64,000 nucleotides of DNA from Zhongshania antarctica (GTDB lineage: Bacteria > Pseudomonadota > Gammaproteobacteria > Pseudomonadales > Spongiibacteraceae): NCBI RefSeq assembly GCF_014202945.1, contig NZ_JACHHW010000006.1:310001-374000 (forward strand), read 5' to 3'. The notes beneath the pieces were generated by a model. The model was not told the origin of the DNA and did not search any database. It saw only the letters and a list, made by a program, of their open reading frames with translations. The translations under genes were made by a program, and so were the position numbers. This document shows, in pieces, positions 30,302-40,001 of the stretch; the stretch's first letter is position 1, and each line of letters starts with the position of its first letter.

Positions 30302-31540
30302 ATGTTAAGTTGGGATGAGTTCGATAAAGAAGAAGCACCGGCCAAAGCGCCTGCCGCCAAAACCCAAGCCCCAAAACCAGCTGAGCCGGTGGTTTCTGCT
30401 GCACTGAATACCATGAACAGCGAAGACAGCGCAGCGGTTGTCGACCAGGCTATTCTCGACAAAGCCAACGCCGCACTCGAAAGCCTCGACGTTGCCGCCG
30501 GTTTAGAAGAACTGGAAATGGGCGCGGCCCGCTTGCGGGTAGAAGACAAACGCATCATCAACTGCCATCTCGATCTTAACCAGCTCGTACCCTTTAAGTA
30601 CGACTGGGCATGGCAGAAATACCTCGACGGCTGCGCCAATCACTGGATGCCCCAAGAAGTAAACATGACTGCTGACATCGCCATGTGGAAAAACCCAGAA
30701 GGCCTGACTGACGACGAACGTCGCATCATCATGCGCTCACTGGGTTACTTCTCAACGGCCGATTCATTGGTTGCCAACAACTTGGTGCTGGCCGTATACC
30801 GTCACATCACCAACCCAGAGTGCCGCCAGTACTTGCTGCGCCAAGCCTTTGAAGAAGCGATTCACACCCACGCCTACCAGTACTGTGTAGAGTCGCTGGG
30901 CATGGACGAAGCCGAAGTGTTCAACATGTATCGCGAACTGCCCTCCATCGCTAAAAAAGCGGCGTGGAGCCTGCAGCACACCCAAGCACTGGGCGATCCT
31001 AACTTCCACACCGGCACCCCAGAAACCGACCAGGAACTGCTCCGCAACCTGATTGGCTTCTACGCAGTGACTGAAGGCATCTTCTTCTACTGTGGCTTCA
31101 CCCAGATACTGTCTATGGGCCGCCGCAACAAAATGACCGGCATCGCCGAACAGTTCCAGTACATACTCCGCGACGAGTCTATGCACCTGAACTTTGGCAT
31201 CGACATGATCAACCAGATCAAACTGGAAAACCCACACCTCTGGAGCGAAAAATTCCAAGGCGAAGTAACCCAAATGATCGTCGAAGGCATGCAGCTCGAA
31301 ATTGAATACGCCAAAGACTCAATGCCCCGCGGCGTACTCGGCATGAACTCCGGCATGATGGAAGAATACCTCCAGTTCATCGCCAACCGTCGCCTAAGCC
31401 AGCTCGGCTTAAAAGAACAATTCCCCGGCGCGCAAAACCCATTCCCATGGATGAGCGAAATCATGGATTTGCGTAAAGAGAAGAACTTCTTTGAGACTCG
31501 AGTTATTGAGTATCAGACTGGTGGGGCGCTGACTTGGTGA
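30302..31540 (+). CDS. nrdB: class Ia ribonucleotide reductase, beta subunit
   Basis: 412 residues. The radical-generating di-iron subunit. Iron ligands and the radical tyrosine region are in [17 protein letters not shown] (Glu and His), [11 protein letters not shown]-like [11 protein letters not shown], and [14 protein letters not shown]. The C-terminal tail ([12 protein letters not shown]) carries the residues that dock to NrdA. An acidic, alanine-rich N-terminal extension of about 80 residues precedes the conserved core, as in other gammaproteobacterial homologues. GAGG lies eight bases before ATG 30302. A strong bidirectional terminator follows, and this is the last core gene before the island. 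Confidence 0.96.
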   Translation: MLSWDEFDKEEAPAKAPAAKTQAPKPAEPVVSAALNTMNSEDSAAVVDQAILDKANAALESLDVAAGLEELEMGAARLRVEDKRIINCHLDLNQLVPFKYDWAWQKYLDGCANHWMPQEVNMTADIAMWKNPEGLTDDERRIIMRSLGYFSTADSLVANNLVLAVYRHITNPECRQYLLRQAFEEAIHTHAYQYCVESLGMDEAEVFNMYRELPSIAKKAAWSLQHTQALGDPNFHTGTPETDQELLRNLIGFYAVTEGIFFYCGFTQILSMGRRNKMTGIAEQFQYILRDESMHLNFGIDMINQIKLENPHLWSEKFQGEVTQMIVEGMQLEIEYAKDSMPRGVLGMNSGMMEEYLQFIANRRLSQLGLKEQFPGAQNPFPWMSEIMDLRKEKNFFETRVIEYQTGGALTW

Positions 31541-31616
31541 TGTAAATCATCACGGCAATTCTCACTAGAGAGCGACATTTTGTCACTAGTGATGATCCCC
31601 AAAGTGAAATTCTCGC

Positions 31617-31647
31617 ACTAAAAAAGGCCGCTGATAGCGGCCTTTTT
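31617..31647. terminator. bidirectional terminator between nrdB and the restriction operon
   Basis: AAAAAGGCCGC pairs with GCGGCCTTTTT around five bases. Long A and T tracts make it active on both strands. It marks the left border of the accessory island. Confidence 0.9.
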
Positions 31648-31684
31648 CCAATAAAATCAAAACATTACCCGAATACAACACTAC

Positions 31685-34342
31685 CTAATTCAAGAAGCCT
31701 CGATCAAAAGTGCCATCTTTGGCTTGCATACCCGGAATCATAATATAGCTCATCTCAATGTCGCTAGCCTTAGCAATCATCTCAGCATATTCTTGCTTAG
31801 CCTTCACCGTAGGATGGTCAATCATGTTCTCACCCTTTATCTCAACCATCACCAATGAGCCAGACCTATTGCGAATCAAGAAGTCTGGATAATAACTTCT
31901 TACTCTATGGGTATCAGGATCTACATATTGAATATAAAACTCTGACTGGCCATGAGTTAGCATCCCGGTAAACCAAATTTTATCGACCTTACCTGAATGC
32001 AAAATGTGCCAAAAGAAATCTCGTTCCGGCACTGAATCAAAGCAATAGTTATCTAAATGGAAAGTGTTATCTATGTACTTCTCTACCGAAGGCTCAGTAA
32101 CACCGACAACCATTTCTTTAGCAGCTCTCATTTCATAATAGCCAGGTGACAATGGTGGCTCTTTAACTAGAGCCACCTCATATTCCTGCTCTTCCTGCTC
32201 TGATTCGATATCATAAAGAAGTGCAAATAGACGAGGAATAATATGGTCGTATAAGACCTCGTTAAATTGATTAACTAACTTAAGAATACCCTCAAACCCC
32301 TCGTCAGTAGATTTGATTATTTTGTTGATTTGTAAACAAGGCATATTCAAATAACGGGAAATCTCAGCTGTTAGATTGTATTCAGAGAACTCCATGGGCT
32401 CCTTAATATAAGATATTTCACTAACAACCTTTGGCCGATTAGTGAATTCATCATGATTAAGGCCCTCCATACGTTGATGCATCACTCTGTAGCTAGACAG
32501 ATCTAAGCCCTCAAGACCAAGCCTCTCTCCCGCCACAAACGTCTTCTCTTTCACTTTAAAGCTACGCTTGATTCGCTTCAGCTTTATTTTTTCAATCGGT
32601 GTTATAGGCCTTACCTGTACAGCAACTTTATCCTTACCAACGGACTGCATTTCATCGGTACTTATTCGAAAATTCGCTTGAAGTTCCTTTTCTAGCAACG
32701 CCATATTATCGTTGGTTAAGTACACGTGCCCTGTCTCTTGGGTATCCCCAATAGACCGAAGACATCTCATCGTAGCTTGCAATACAAAAACTTTAGATTT
32801 GGGACTACGATATAAAGCCACCGAAAATAGTGAACGACAGTTCCAGCCCTCACGACCTTTGTTTACCAGCAGAATAAATTGTTTTTCGGATTTCACAGAA
32901 TCAAGCCCGTTAAACGCCCTAATATCGTCATTACTAGTAATACTAGTATCTCCGACATTCACTAATATTTTGTCTGCGGAAATTCCATGCTTGGCCAAGA
33001 CGGCCTCAACGGCAGGGCGTATTTCCTCCTGAACCTCTTCAATAGTAGTACCAAAAATTGCCATTTTGGGCAGCATCCCCTCAGGGCGCTTCCCAGCCGT
33101 TTGCTTTAGAAAGTCTGTAATGGATATGTCCAGGAACTCAAGTTCTTTGGTATTACTATAACCGTTAAGAACCACCTTCTTAAGATAGTTTCTGTCTATG
33201 GCCTCTTTAAGACCATAGGCATAAACCACTTCAGGCAAAACATCTCGACCGACATAAGGTGTACCAGTATAGTTATGACATGCAACTAACTGCGAACCCC
33301 GTTTCTTTAAACTTAATGCCAGCTCATCTATTGTCTTACGCAAACTATTTTGTGCATTATCCGCCTGAATACCCATGTCTTTGGCTAACTTAGTACCGAA
33401 GGCATGATGAGCCTCATCAACAAATATCCCGAGATTTTCTAAGCGGCGTAGCTTTTCAAAGCGTTGATTTGTAACTAATTCGCTTTCTTCCTGCGGCTCA
33501 TCCTCGTCACCCAATCCACCGAGATTTAACAGCGCAGCCATATCGGCACCGAGACCGTCTTTCTTGTAAATCTCCTTACTCGAAGAAAAAAGCTTATCGA
33601 TTGCAGCTTGATCGGAATTCTTACGCTTTAAAATAATTTTTTGAGAGTTCGAAACAACGATATTAAATCTTGAGCCATCCAAAGTATTAAGGGAAACACC
33701 CGCATCTTCAAGATAATGAAATTTAATTGTAATTGCGTTCAAATACTCAGCGGGAACAACTTTACTATGATCAAACGATTCCAGCTCACGCAACGATTGA
33801 AGCACTGTTTTATCCGGTGCAAAAACCAAAGCATTGTGTATGTAGCGCTCGTCCTTAGGGTATTTATTAGCTAACAAAAACTCATAAAAAATACACGTCG
33901 CCATCAGAATAGTTTTACCAGTACCCATCGTCAGCGCAAAGATATAATTTGGGTATATACGACCGTTATTGGCCGCTTTCATTTTTTTGAAGATCCCCTT
34001 GTACTGATTCTCAGGCAATTCCCAAAACATATCGGCTTGAACATCCCTATCCGGGATAGCCTTTTCACCGAATTTTCCAGATGAGTTATACCAATCATCG
34101 AATAGTTGATAAACAGGTTTATTATCGAGAAATTCTTTCAGAAACACATACATCTCGAGCGCTTCGTATTGAGGAACCCTCAAGAAACTGCCAGGCCGCT
34201 CTGAATCGTTATAGTCGAGAAATACCTTACTTAGCTTCCTATAATTCTTTTTAATAGCCGCTTTATTGTATTTATAAAAATAATACAAATGCAGGTAAAA
34301 GGCATTATTGAGATCAAAGTTTTCCTGGGGTGTATCAGCCAT
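31685..34342 (-). CDS. type III-like restriction subunit (Res): SF2 helicase plus PD-(D/E)XK nuclease
   Basis: About 885 residues. Helicase motor: Walker A MGTGKT (residues 139-144), DEAH box FVDEAHHAFGT, and helicase motif VI region LQATMRCLRSIG. C-terminal nuclease: YYPDFLIRNR followed by VMVEIKGE, the PD-(D/E)XK catalytic pattern. This layout is that of Res subunits, which translocate or slide along DNA and cut after meeting a second complex. ATG 34342 overlaps the end of the Mod gene (ATGGCTGA), showing coupled translation. The longer frame to 34360 is less likely. It is the last gene of a minus-strand operon with a UvrD-type helicase-nuclease and an HsdS-like protein, which is unusual for type III systems. 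Confidence 0.88.
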   Translation of the reverse strand: MADTPQENFDLNNAFYLHLYYFYKYNKAAIKKNYRKLSKVFLDYNDSERPGSFLRVPQYEALEMYVFLKEFLDNKPVYQLFDDWYNSSGKFGEKAIPDRDVQADMFWELPENQYKGIFKKMKAANNGRIYPNYIFALTMGTGKTILMATCIFYEFLLANKYPKDERYIHNALVFAPDKTVLQSLRELESFDHSKVVPAEYLNAITIKFHYLEDAGVSLNTLDGSRFNIVVSNSQKIILKRKNSDQAAIDKLFSSSKEIYKKDGLGADMAALLNLGGLGDEDEPQEESELVTNQRFEKLRRLENLGIFVDEAHHAFGTKLAKDMGIQADNAQNSLRKTIDELALSLKKRGSQLVACHNYTGTPYVGRDVLPEVVYAYGLKEAIDRNYLKKVVLNGYSNTKELEFLDISITDFLKQTAGKRPEGMLPKMAIFGTTIEEVQEEIRPAVEAVLAKHGISADKILVNVGDTSITSNDDIRAFNGLDSVKSEKQFILLVNKGREGWNCRSLFSVALYRSPKSKVFVLQATMRCLRSIGDTQETGHVYLTNDNMALLEKELQANFRISTDEMQSVGKDKVAVQVRPITPIEKIKLKRIKRSFKVKEKTFVAGERLGLEGLDLSSYRVMHQRMEGLNHDEFTNRPKVVSEISYIKEPMEFSEYNLTAEISRYLNMPCLQINKIIKSTDEGFEGILKLVNQFNEVLYDHIIPRLFALLYDIESEQEEQEYEVALVKEPPLSPGYYEMRAAKEMVVGVTEPSVEKYIDNTFHLDNYCFDSVPERDFFWHILHSGKVDKIWFTGMLTHGQSEFYIQYVDPDTHRVRSYYPDFLIRNRSGSLVMVEIKGENMIDHPTVKAKQEYAEMIAKASDIEMSYIMIPGMQAKDGTFDRGFLN

Positions 34343-36095
34343 GCTTGATAACCTCCTCATAAGACTCTGACAAAAGGTCAGTAATTTTTACTTTTATAGT
34401 TCCTGCGTCCTGAGGAACTAAATAAACCCCTGAGACAAAATCTTTTTTACCAGGAATATCAATAACAGCTGGCTCCATGGCCGCCCCATCATAGTTCCAA
34501 TCTATAACGATAGAGTCAACCAGTTCTCGCCACTCACTAACGGACTGTTTCTGGAGGCTCAGCTTTTGCATCAGATTCATTGGATAAAAGCTAACAACTT
34601 CAAGCTTCCCATCAACAAGTGACAGCTCAGCTTCGGAACTTCGCTTGAATTCAATATTCGACTTATCTCGCAGTATATCTACAACTTTAACATTGATCTT
34701 ATATCCACATTCCTGCTCAAGATGCGCCTTAATATCTGCCTCATGCCCCATACACACTAGCATCACAGATTCGACCGGCTTATTGGGATTATCTTCCCTC
34801 CTCTTCTCAAACACCTTATAGGGAAAGTTAGCTATCAAGTCATTAAGATCCTGCCTAGTAGCAATCCTATTAACCGGCATAACTTTTACCATAAACCCAT
34901 CTTTTTCCCCATCGTAAACGGTGCCAGAGACCGGCTCGATCTCCAATGCTTCGACCAAAAGGTTCTTAGCTTCTAATGGGTTTCTAAACAACTCATAATT
35001 ATTGACGTTATACACTTCAAAAGAATCATATATCGCACTTTCCGACAGGCACGTTTGCTTCCGCTCTTCAATCAATCTCTTTGTGGTAGTTTGAATAGCA
35101 CCTAAATTAATATCAGACCCAATAAACCTTCGACCATTTTTCATCGCTACCGCTTGAGTCGTACCAGACCCCATAAAGCAATCGAAAATCAGATCTCCAG
35201 GATTTGAACAATGCTTAATAATTCGTTCCAGCAACTTCTCCGGCTTCTGCGTAGGGTACGCAGTCCGCTCCCGAGCTGCCGGATTTATAATTGACATTTC
35301 CCACACATCCGCGAGCGGAGCCCCCTCGGAATCGTCTTCTACCGATGCTGCAGTTCTATTACCTGCTTCATCAAATAAAGCTACTTGCTTCTTCCCTTTC
35401 CACCTCTTGAGCGTTCCCTCCGAGGCCTCCTGTGTTTCAATCATATTAAATGTTCTTGAAGAATCTTTTTCCGAGCAATACCATAAAATAGTGTCGTGAT
35501 TCCGCTGAAAATTATTTGATTTAACAGCCCACTTTCGATAATGCCAAACTATTTCATTAACAAAGGACTCACTTCCAAATATTTCGTCCATCAAGCATTT
35601 TAGATGGTGAGACTTATGCCAATCACAATGAAGGAATACACTTCCGTTTTTACAAAGTAACTCTTTAATTAGGACTAAGCGCTCATACATGAATTGAAGA
35701 TATTCGTCATTTGACCAAATGTCGGAATATTGCTTCTCCTCAAATCCACTTACATCTGAATTTACGTTATGCCCCTTCGACTTAATATTCAGCTTATACT
35801 CCGCCTTGGAGTCAAAAGGAGGATCAATATATATAAGATCAATCTTCCCCCTGAAATCTTTAAGAAGATGACTCATTACCTGAAGGTTATCACCCCAGAA
35901 TATCTTATTTATCCAACCATTCACGTCCTCCCCGTAGACCTCTTTCTTTTGCGCGGGGTAATATTGGGTGGAAGTAAATGGCCTCTTTCCATGCCAATGC
36001 AACATTGGATAGCCTTTAATAGGTTCGAACTTATACTTTTCGACACTAGCTAAACCACCGATTTCTTCTAGATTTAACGGATTCTGCTCTGACAT
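34335..36095 (-). CDS. type III-like DNA methyltransferase (Mod), beta-class N6-adenine/N4-cytosine
   Basis: 586 residues. Catalytic motif IV LIYIDPPFDS is at residues 87-96 and the SAM-binding motif FMGSGTT at 307-313, the beta-class order. Only about 216 residues separate them, close to a bare methyltransferase core, whereas classical type III Mods carry a long target-recognition insert there. A C-terminal domain of about 250 residues follows. It should methylate host DNA to protect it from the Res product. Its ATG overlaps the stop codon of the helicase-nuclease gene (TAATG), and its end overlaps the res start, so the three genes are tightly coupled. Confidence 0.88.
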   Translation of the reverse strand: MSEQNPLNLEEIGGLASVEKYKFEPIKGYPMLHWHGKRPFTSTQYYPAQKKEVYGEDVNGWINKIFWGDNLQVMSHLLKDFRGKIDLIYIDPPFDSKAEYKLNIKSKGHNVNSDVSGFEEKQYSDIWSNDEYLQFMYERLVLIKELLCKNGSVFLHCDWHKSHHLKCLMDEIFGSESFVNEIVWHYRKWAVKSNNFQRNHDTILWYCSEKDSSRTFNMIETQEASEGTLKRWKGKKQVALFDEAGNRTAASVEDDSEGAPLADVWEMSIINPAARERTAYPTQKPEKLLERIIKHCSNPGDLIFDCFMGSGTTQAVAMKNGRRFIGSDINLGAIQTTTKRLIEERKQTCLSESAIYDSFEVYNVNNYELFRNPLEAKNLLVEALEIEPVSGTVYDGEKDGFMVKVMPVNRIATRQDLNDLIANFPYKVFEKRREDNPNKPVESVMLVCMGHEADIKAHLEQECGYKINVKVVDILRDKSNIEFKRSSEAELSLVDGKLEVVSFYPMNLMQKLSLQKQSVSEWRELVDSIVIDWNYDGAAMEPAVIDIPGKKDFVSGVYLVPQDAGTIKVKITDLLSESYEEVIKHG

Positions 36096-38965
36096 TATAC
36101 GGCTTCCTTAAATTTCCAATTCTTTCTGTCACAATAGGATTTCATATCACAGTCAACACACGTTTTCACTGGGCGCTCTGTAATACTAAAGTCTTTCATC
36201 TCAATTCTGTCTACGATATTGTCAAATACCTTAATAGTACTTCCTATGGCCGAGCCATCCTTGTCGAAAGTGATGGTCGGCACCCCGCTCTCCACCCCCG
36301 TGAAGTACAAATGCATTTTACTAACCTTGTGGCCAGTGCGCTCTTCGACTAAATGCGCGTAAACTTCTAACTGGCGCTTGTGATGTTTGATTCGCTCAGC
36401 ATCTTTTTCCATGTCTGGTTTTTTCTCAGACTTAAAATCGACAATTTCAACGGTATTGTTCTCGCCTACGATAAGATCAACACTACCCTTGAGTATGTAA
36501 TTACCCTTCACTAATGAGATATCGACTTCGCAATCTTTAATGCCTGACCAGTCATCCTGCTTGCGATTCACATAACGCATAACATGCTTTAACGCTGCCA
36601 CAAGGGTTGAGTCGGCGAGATACACCCGCTCTCTATTTGCTAGGTTCCGGTAATTATCCTGAAACCATCCCTCTATATTCTCTCTGGTTATTAGATGTTC
36701 TTCGCTACGTAATGCAGCTTTATGGATATCCTCTAAAGTTTCATGCACTAATGTACCAAACAGCATGGGACTGGCTTTTATTGGCTGAAATTCTAAATCC
36801 TTAAAGAACCGGTATTGCTCAGCACAGGTTTCAAATAAGGTGATGTGAGATGTAAACGCATACTCCTTCTTAATATTTACGTCTTTGACCGTATCGAAGT
36901 TCAATTCATTGATAGCGTCTTTACGGTCACGCCATGACGGTAAGTCATCGACATACTTCACGAAATGCTTGGATGGTGTTCGTCCACTGCCTAGGCGCTC
37001 CTGATCTGTAAGTACCAATAGGTTTTGCGCTCTAGAAAAGGCAGTGTAGTACAGTCGCCAGAAATCAAAGTACTTGGTTGATTCCAATGGCTCAAATGAC
37101 TCTCGGTTAAGGTAGCCCTGCTCAAGTACTTCATCTAAATCTTTATACTGCTTTCGTGGCGATGCCCCTAACGACCCCACCATTACTACAGGGAATTCTA
37201 ACCCCTTAGACTGATGAATAGTAAGAAACGATACATGGCCAGAAGGGGCATATTCTGAGGCGTCTTCATACTCGTCTATACCGCCATCCTTAAGGAACTT
37301 GAGAAACTGGTTAAACAGGCCCCTTAGGTTGCTTTCAAGATATTTGGGGTTAAGCACACTGATATGGTGAAGATATTCAAATTTAGCCAGTAGCTGCGAC
37401 ATAGTCGCTAAGTTGCGCTGCGCTCTACCGCTTCCCGTTTCGGCATCAAGGTAGTCGGCAAATAGCGGGAATTGTAAAAGCTGGTAAAATAGACCACTGA
37501 AGGCATAGTCAGCGTTCTTAGTAAGCCCTAGGTGGCGCCTAGCATAAGCTTGGCACCAATCAAGAAGATCTTTATGCCCCGGTTTCGCAACCTCAGCCAT
37601 AAAGGGCTTGAGGCAATGCTGGTCATAGTAACCCCATATTGCCAGCTCGACTCCTTCTTTTGGCGCTCGTATAGATCGAAACTGTGGGAACACCAGCATT
37701 ATCGCGCCAATCATCAACCTAATTTCTTCGCGCTCAAAGAAAAGGTTGGCCCTAGGCGAGTAAACTGCAATCCCTCGCTCTTCTAACCCCTGAGCCAAGG
37801 CCTTCACCTTATCGCTCTTTACTGACTTAAAGAGGAAAGCTACCTGATTCCAATCAGTCAGCTTTCCGTCAGTCCTTAAGCTCACGAGCAAGGCATAGAC
37901 CTCTTCAACCCACTCATCACCCACTTCCGATATTGCTTTAATTACAGTAGGGCCAGACTCAAACTCCTCTTCCCTAGGCTTGATATGCTTGGTGTACCTA
38001 TATCGCTGGTCATTTACTTCCCATACCTGATCACTCATCCACCTGTTATAAAAGTGAATAATATCAGGGTGAGAGCGGTAATTAGTTACCAACCCTATTT
38101 GCTTACACTCATTGTCGTCAAAGTTGTCGGGGAATTGCAAAATATTACGGATAGTAGCGCCACGAAACCGGTACAAGGCCTGATCATCATCACCTACTAC
38201 GCAGAGATTATGATCGTCACCCATCAATAGCTTGAGGATCATCTCCTGGATTGTATTGGTATCTTGATACTCATCGACCATCAGATACTTAATTCTGCTT
38301 TTCAGCGACGCTAAGACTACCGGATGATTGCGCAGTAGATTTAGCGCTTCGAGCTGGATAGTAGAAAAATCGAGGGCATTGCGCTCCTCGAGCTTGAGCA
38401 GATAGAGCGCGTAGCATTCACCTAAAGCTATCAGAGCCGTGTCGTCAGATTCGATAAGCCTTTGGTGATCTATAGCTTCCTCAGTGACTTTGTTTATCCA
38501 TTGCAGCAAGCTCTCAGATTTAGACCATACTGGCGTCTTATCACTGCCTAAAATTTGATCAACATTACTAATGGCGCGAAAGTCATTGAGGTTTTGATAT
38601 AGAAAGTACTGCTGATCGAACTGATCCATAAGGACAAAGCTACGCTTTAGCCGCGTGTACTCACGATAGTCTTCGATAATTCTCAAGCAAATAGAGTGGA
38701 AGGTGCCTAGGAACATCTCGTTGAGATTGAATTCAACACGCAACTCCAACAAACGATTGGATATTCTCGTCGTTAACTCCTGAGCAGCCTTTTCTGTAAA
38801 GGTAACAACAAATAAGGCCTCGGGCTCAACACCGTGATTTTGAATCAAATTGATAATTCGCTCGACCAGGGTATATGTCTTACCTGAACCTGGGCCTGCG
38901 ATTATCAAAAGAGGGCCCTTAACGTGATCAATTGCTTCTTGTTGATGCTTATTAGCTACAGACAT
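36095..38965 (-). CDS. UvrD/Rep-type helicase fused to RecB/Cas4-like Fe-S nuclease
   Basis: 956 residues. SF1A motor: Walker A GPGSGKT (residues 24-30), DEYQDTN, VVGDDDQALYRFRG, VTNYRS and TIHQSKGLEF. C-terminal nuclease: FGTLVHETLEDIH, DLIVGENNTVEIVDFKSEK (split by a few residues), and QLEVYAHL give the RecB-type PD-(D/E)XK signature. An early cysteine (FETCAEQY) plus CVDCDMKSYC complete a Cas4/AddB-like [4Fe-4S] pattern. Such proteins unwind and degrade DNA ends. AAGGAAG precedes ATG 38965. It overlaps the mod start by one base and therefore belongs to the restriction operon. It could instead be a repair helicase carried along, but the coupling argues for a joint function. Confidence 0.88.
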   Translation of the reverse strand: MSVANKHQQEAIDHVKGPLLIIAGPGSGKTYTLVERIINLIQNHGVEPEALFVVTFTEKAAQELTTRISNRLLELRVEFNLNEMFLGTFHSICLRIIEDYREYTRLKRSFVLMDQFDQQYFLYQNLNDFRAISNVDQILGSDKTPVWSKSESLLQWINKVTEEAIDHQRLIESDDTALIALGECYALYLLKLEERNALDFSTIQLEALNLLRNHPVVLASLKSRIKYLMVDEYQDTNTIQEMILKLLMGDDHNLCVVGDDDQALYRFRGATIRNILQFPDNFDDNECKQIGLVTNYRSHPDIIHFYNRWMSDQVWEVNDQRYRYTKHIKPREEEFESGPTVIKAISEVGDEWVEEVYALLVSLRTDGKLTDWNQVAFLFKSVKSDKVKALAQGLEERGIAVYSPRANLFFEREEIRLMIGAIMLVFPQFRSIRAPKEGVELAIWGYYDQHCLKPFMAEVAKPGHKDLLDWCQAYARRHLGLTKNADYAFSGLFYQLLQFPLFADYLDAETGSGRAQRNLATMSQLLAKFEYLHHISVLNPKYLESNLRGLFNQFLKFLKDGGIDEYEDASEYAPSGHVSFLTIHQSKGLEFPVVMVGSLGASPRKQYKDLDEVLEQGYLNRESFEPLESTKYFDFWRLYYTAFSRAQNLLVLTDQERLGSGRTPSKHFVKYVDDLPSWRDRKDAINELNFDTVKDVNIKKEYAFTSHITLFETCAEQYRFFKDLEFQPIKASPMLFGTLVHETLEDIHKAALRSEEHLITRENIEGWFQDNYRNLANRERVYLADSTLVAALKHVMRYVNRKQDDWSGIKDCEVDISLVKGNYILKGSVDLIVGENNTVEIVDFKSEKKPDMEKDAERIKHHKRQLEVYAHLVEERTGHKVSKMHLYFTGVESGVPTITFDKDGSAIGSTIKVFDNIVDRIEMKDFSITERPVKTCVDCDMKSYCDRKNWKFKEAV

Positions 38966-39209
38966 ACACTTCCTTGTTTTATAGGTTCTGCGAAATAATT
39001 ATGTAAGGCCTCAAGCTATTCCGACATACCGCTACCCCCCTATTACCCGACGAAAGAATTCCCTAGCGGGCTCACAACCGAAATCAACCCAGTACGAAGC
39101 CATTTGATATGGATAAATCGGTTAAATCCACGCGAAATATCTAAGCCGACTATATCCAATTCCGCAAGTAGAGACGAGAACTCCCGCCATTTAATACTGA
39201 CTTTAAACC
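38966..39209. other. gap inside the restriction operon, no confident gene
   Basis: About 244 bases between the HsdS-like gene and the helicase gene. On the minus strand a roughly 50-codon frame is open through 39190-39045 (in another phase than the upstream gene) but has no ATG and no family match, and a 23-codon ATG frame (from about 39108) has no ribosome site. It could be a decayed tail of the HsdS-like gene. No terminator is seen, so transcription probably continues. Confidence 0.4.
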
Positions 39210-39821
39210 CTAGCCACCACGCAGCAACCCCCCAACAGATTCGCGATACATCTCAGCTATTTTAGCTTGCTCCTCCTCTAAATTTATCCGCGCAGCAACA
39301 TACTCAAACCATAATTCAAGGCAACTTTTCTGCAACTCTGCCGACGGAACAACGACAGAAAGCTCCGAAAGCATCCGCTTATTAACCACAGGCCCAGTCC
39401 CCACACCGAGCTTGGACTCAGCTAGCACCTCTTGCGTCTCAGGCAGATTGATAAACCACGCCAAATACGCTGGATTTACATCAGTATCATGCACTTTTAG
39501 TTGAAAAAACTGATGATGGCATGCGACTCGCGCATTATCTGGCAAATCGATTTTATCGATGACCGTGGCATGATTCGTTCTGCCATTCATCCGAAAAATT
39601 ACATCTCCGACCTCAAGCCACCGCGATTTCCCACGCCATTCGAGCCTAGTTTCGATCACTGACGACCAATCAACCTGACAAAATTCGTCAATATTGCGCG
39701 GCTGAACCATATAAATACCCGAGCCCGAGTCATCAGGAATCGTCCCCCTAAGGGGATGACCCACCCAAATTGACGCAATATCACCCAATTTTTTGGTAAT
39801 TTTCACACTTTCCTCAGCCAC
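39210..39821 (-). CDS. HsdS-like protein with a single target-recognition domain
   Basis: About 203 residues, half the size of a type I specificity subunit. Conserved HsdS features: KKLGDIASIWVG at the start, MVQPRNID, the W/LEVGDVIFR block, HHQFFQLKV, and the C-terminal helical segment with PSAELQKSCLELW leading into a spacer-like helix (ARINLEEEQAKIAEMY). HsdS domains read the target sequence for a methyltransferase and a nuclease. No hsdM or hsdR is adjacent; instead the downstream genes encode a helicase-nuclease, Mod and Res. GTG 39821 is chosen because a GGGGG tract lies five bases upstream. GTG 39833 is possible. It is the first gene of the minus-strand operon. Confidence 0.75.
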   Translation of the reverse strand: MAEESVKITKKLGDIASIWVGHPLRGTIPDDSGSGIYMVQPRNIDEFCQVDWSSVIETRLEWRGKSRWLEVGDVIFRMNGRTNHATVIDKIDLPDNARVACHHQFFQLKVHDTDVNPAYLAWFINLPETQEVLAESKLGVGTGPVVNKRMLSELSVVVPSAELQKSCLELWFEYVAARINLEEEQAKIAEMYRESVGGLLRGG

Positions 39822-39900
39822 AGATACCCCCACCAGACGCCTTTGTAAAATTAATTACTGGTATATTAAATCTGATTAGAAGCAAAAGGCGACATAATGA

Positions 39901-39928
39901 TTGACTTTTCTTTCACTTTGTTTATACT
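39901..39928 (+). promoter_or_regulatory. sigma-70-like promoter before leader module 1
   Basis: TTGACT at 39901-39906 and TATACT at 39923-39928 with a 16-bp spacer. Transcription would start near 39935, about 50 bases before the five-codon mini-ORF at 39984. Confidence 0.55.
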
Positions 39929-39983
39929 GATCCAATCCCAGCACTTTGCTGCAACAATTATTTATTTTTATAAGGTATATGTC

Positions 39984-40001
39984 ATGCGAATACGAAGCTG
40001 A
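39984..40001 (+). CDS. five-codon leader peptide MRIRS
   Basis: ATG CGA ATA CGA AGC TGA, with AAGG eight bases upstream of the ATG, an ideal ribosome site for an ORF that is otherwise far too short to be a working protein. Its last codons form one arm of a 10-bp perfect inverted repeat (TACGAAGCTG at 39991-40000 with CAGCTTCGTA at 40080-40089). Its codons CGA, ATA and CGA are rare in E. coli-like usage. Met-Arg-x-Arg resembles the minimal arrest peptide of erm leaders. It is interpreted as a regulatory leader, not a functional product. Confidence 0.5.
   Translation: MRIRS

Noticed and set aside
36607-36804. Short plus-strand frames opposite the restriction operon
   Set aside because: They have no ribosome sites or motifs and sit opposite conserved helicase and methyltransferase sequence.
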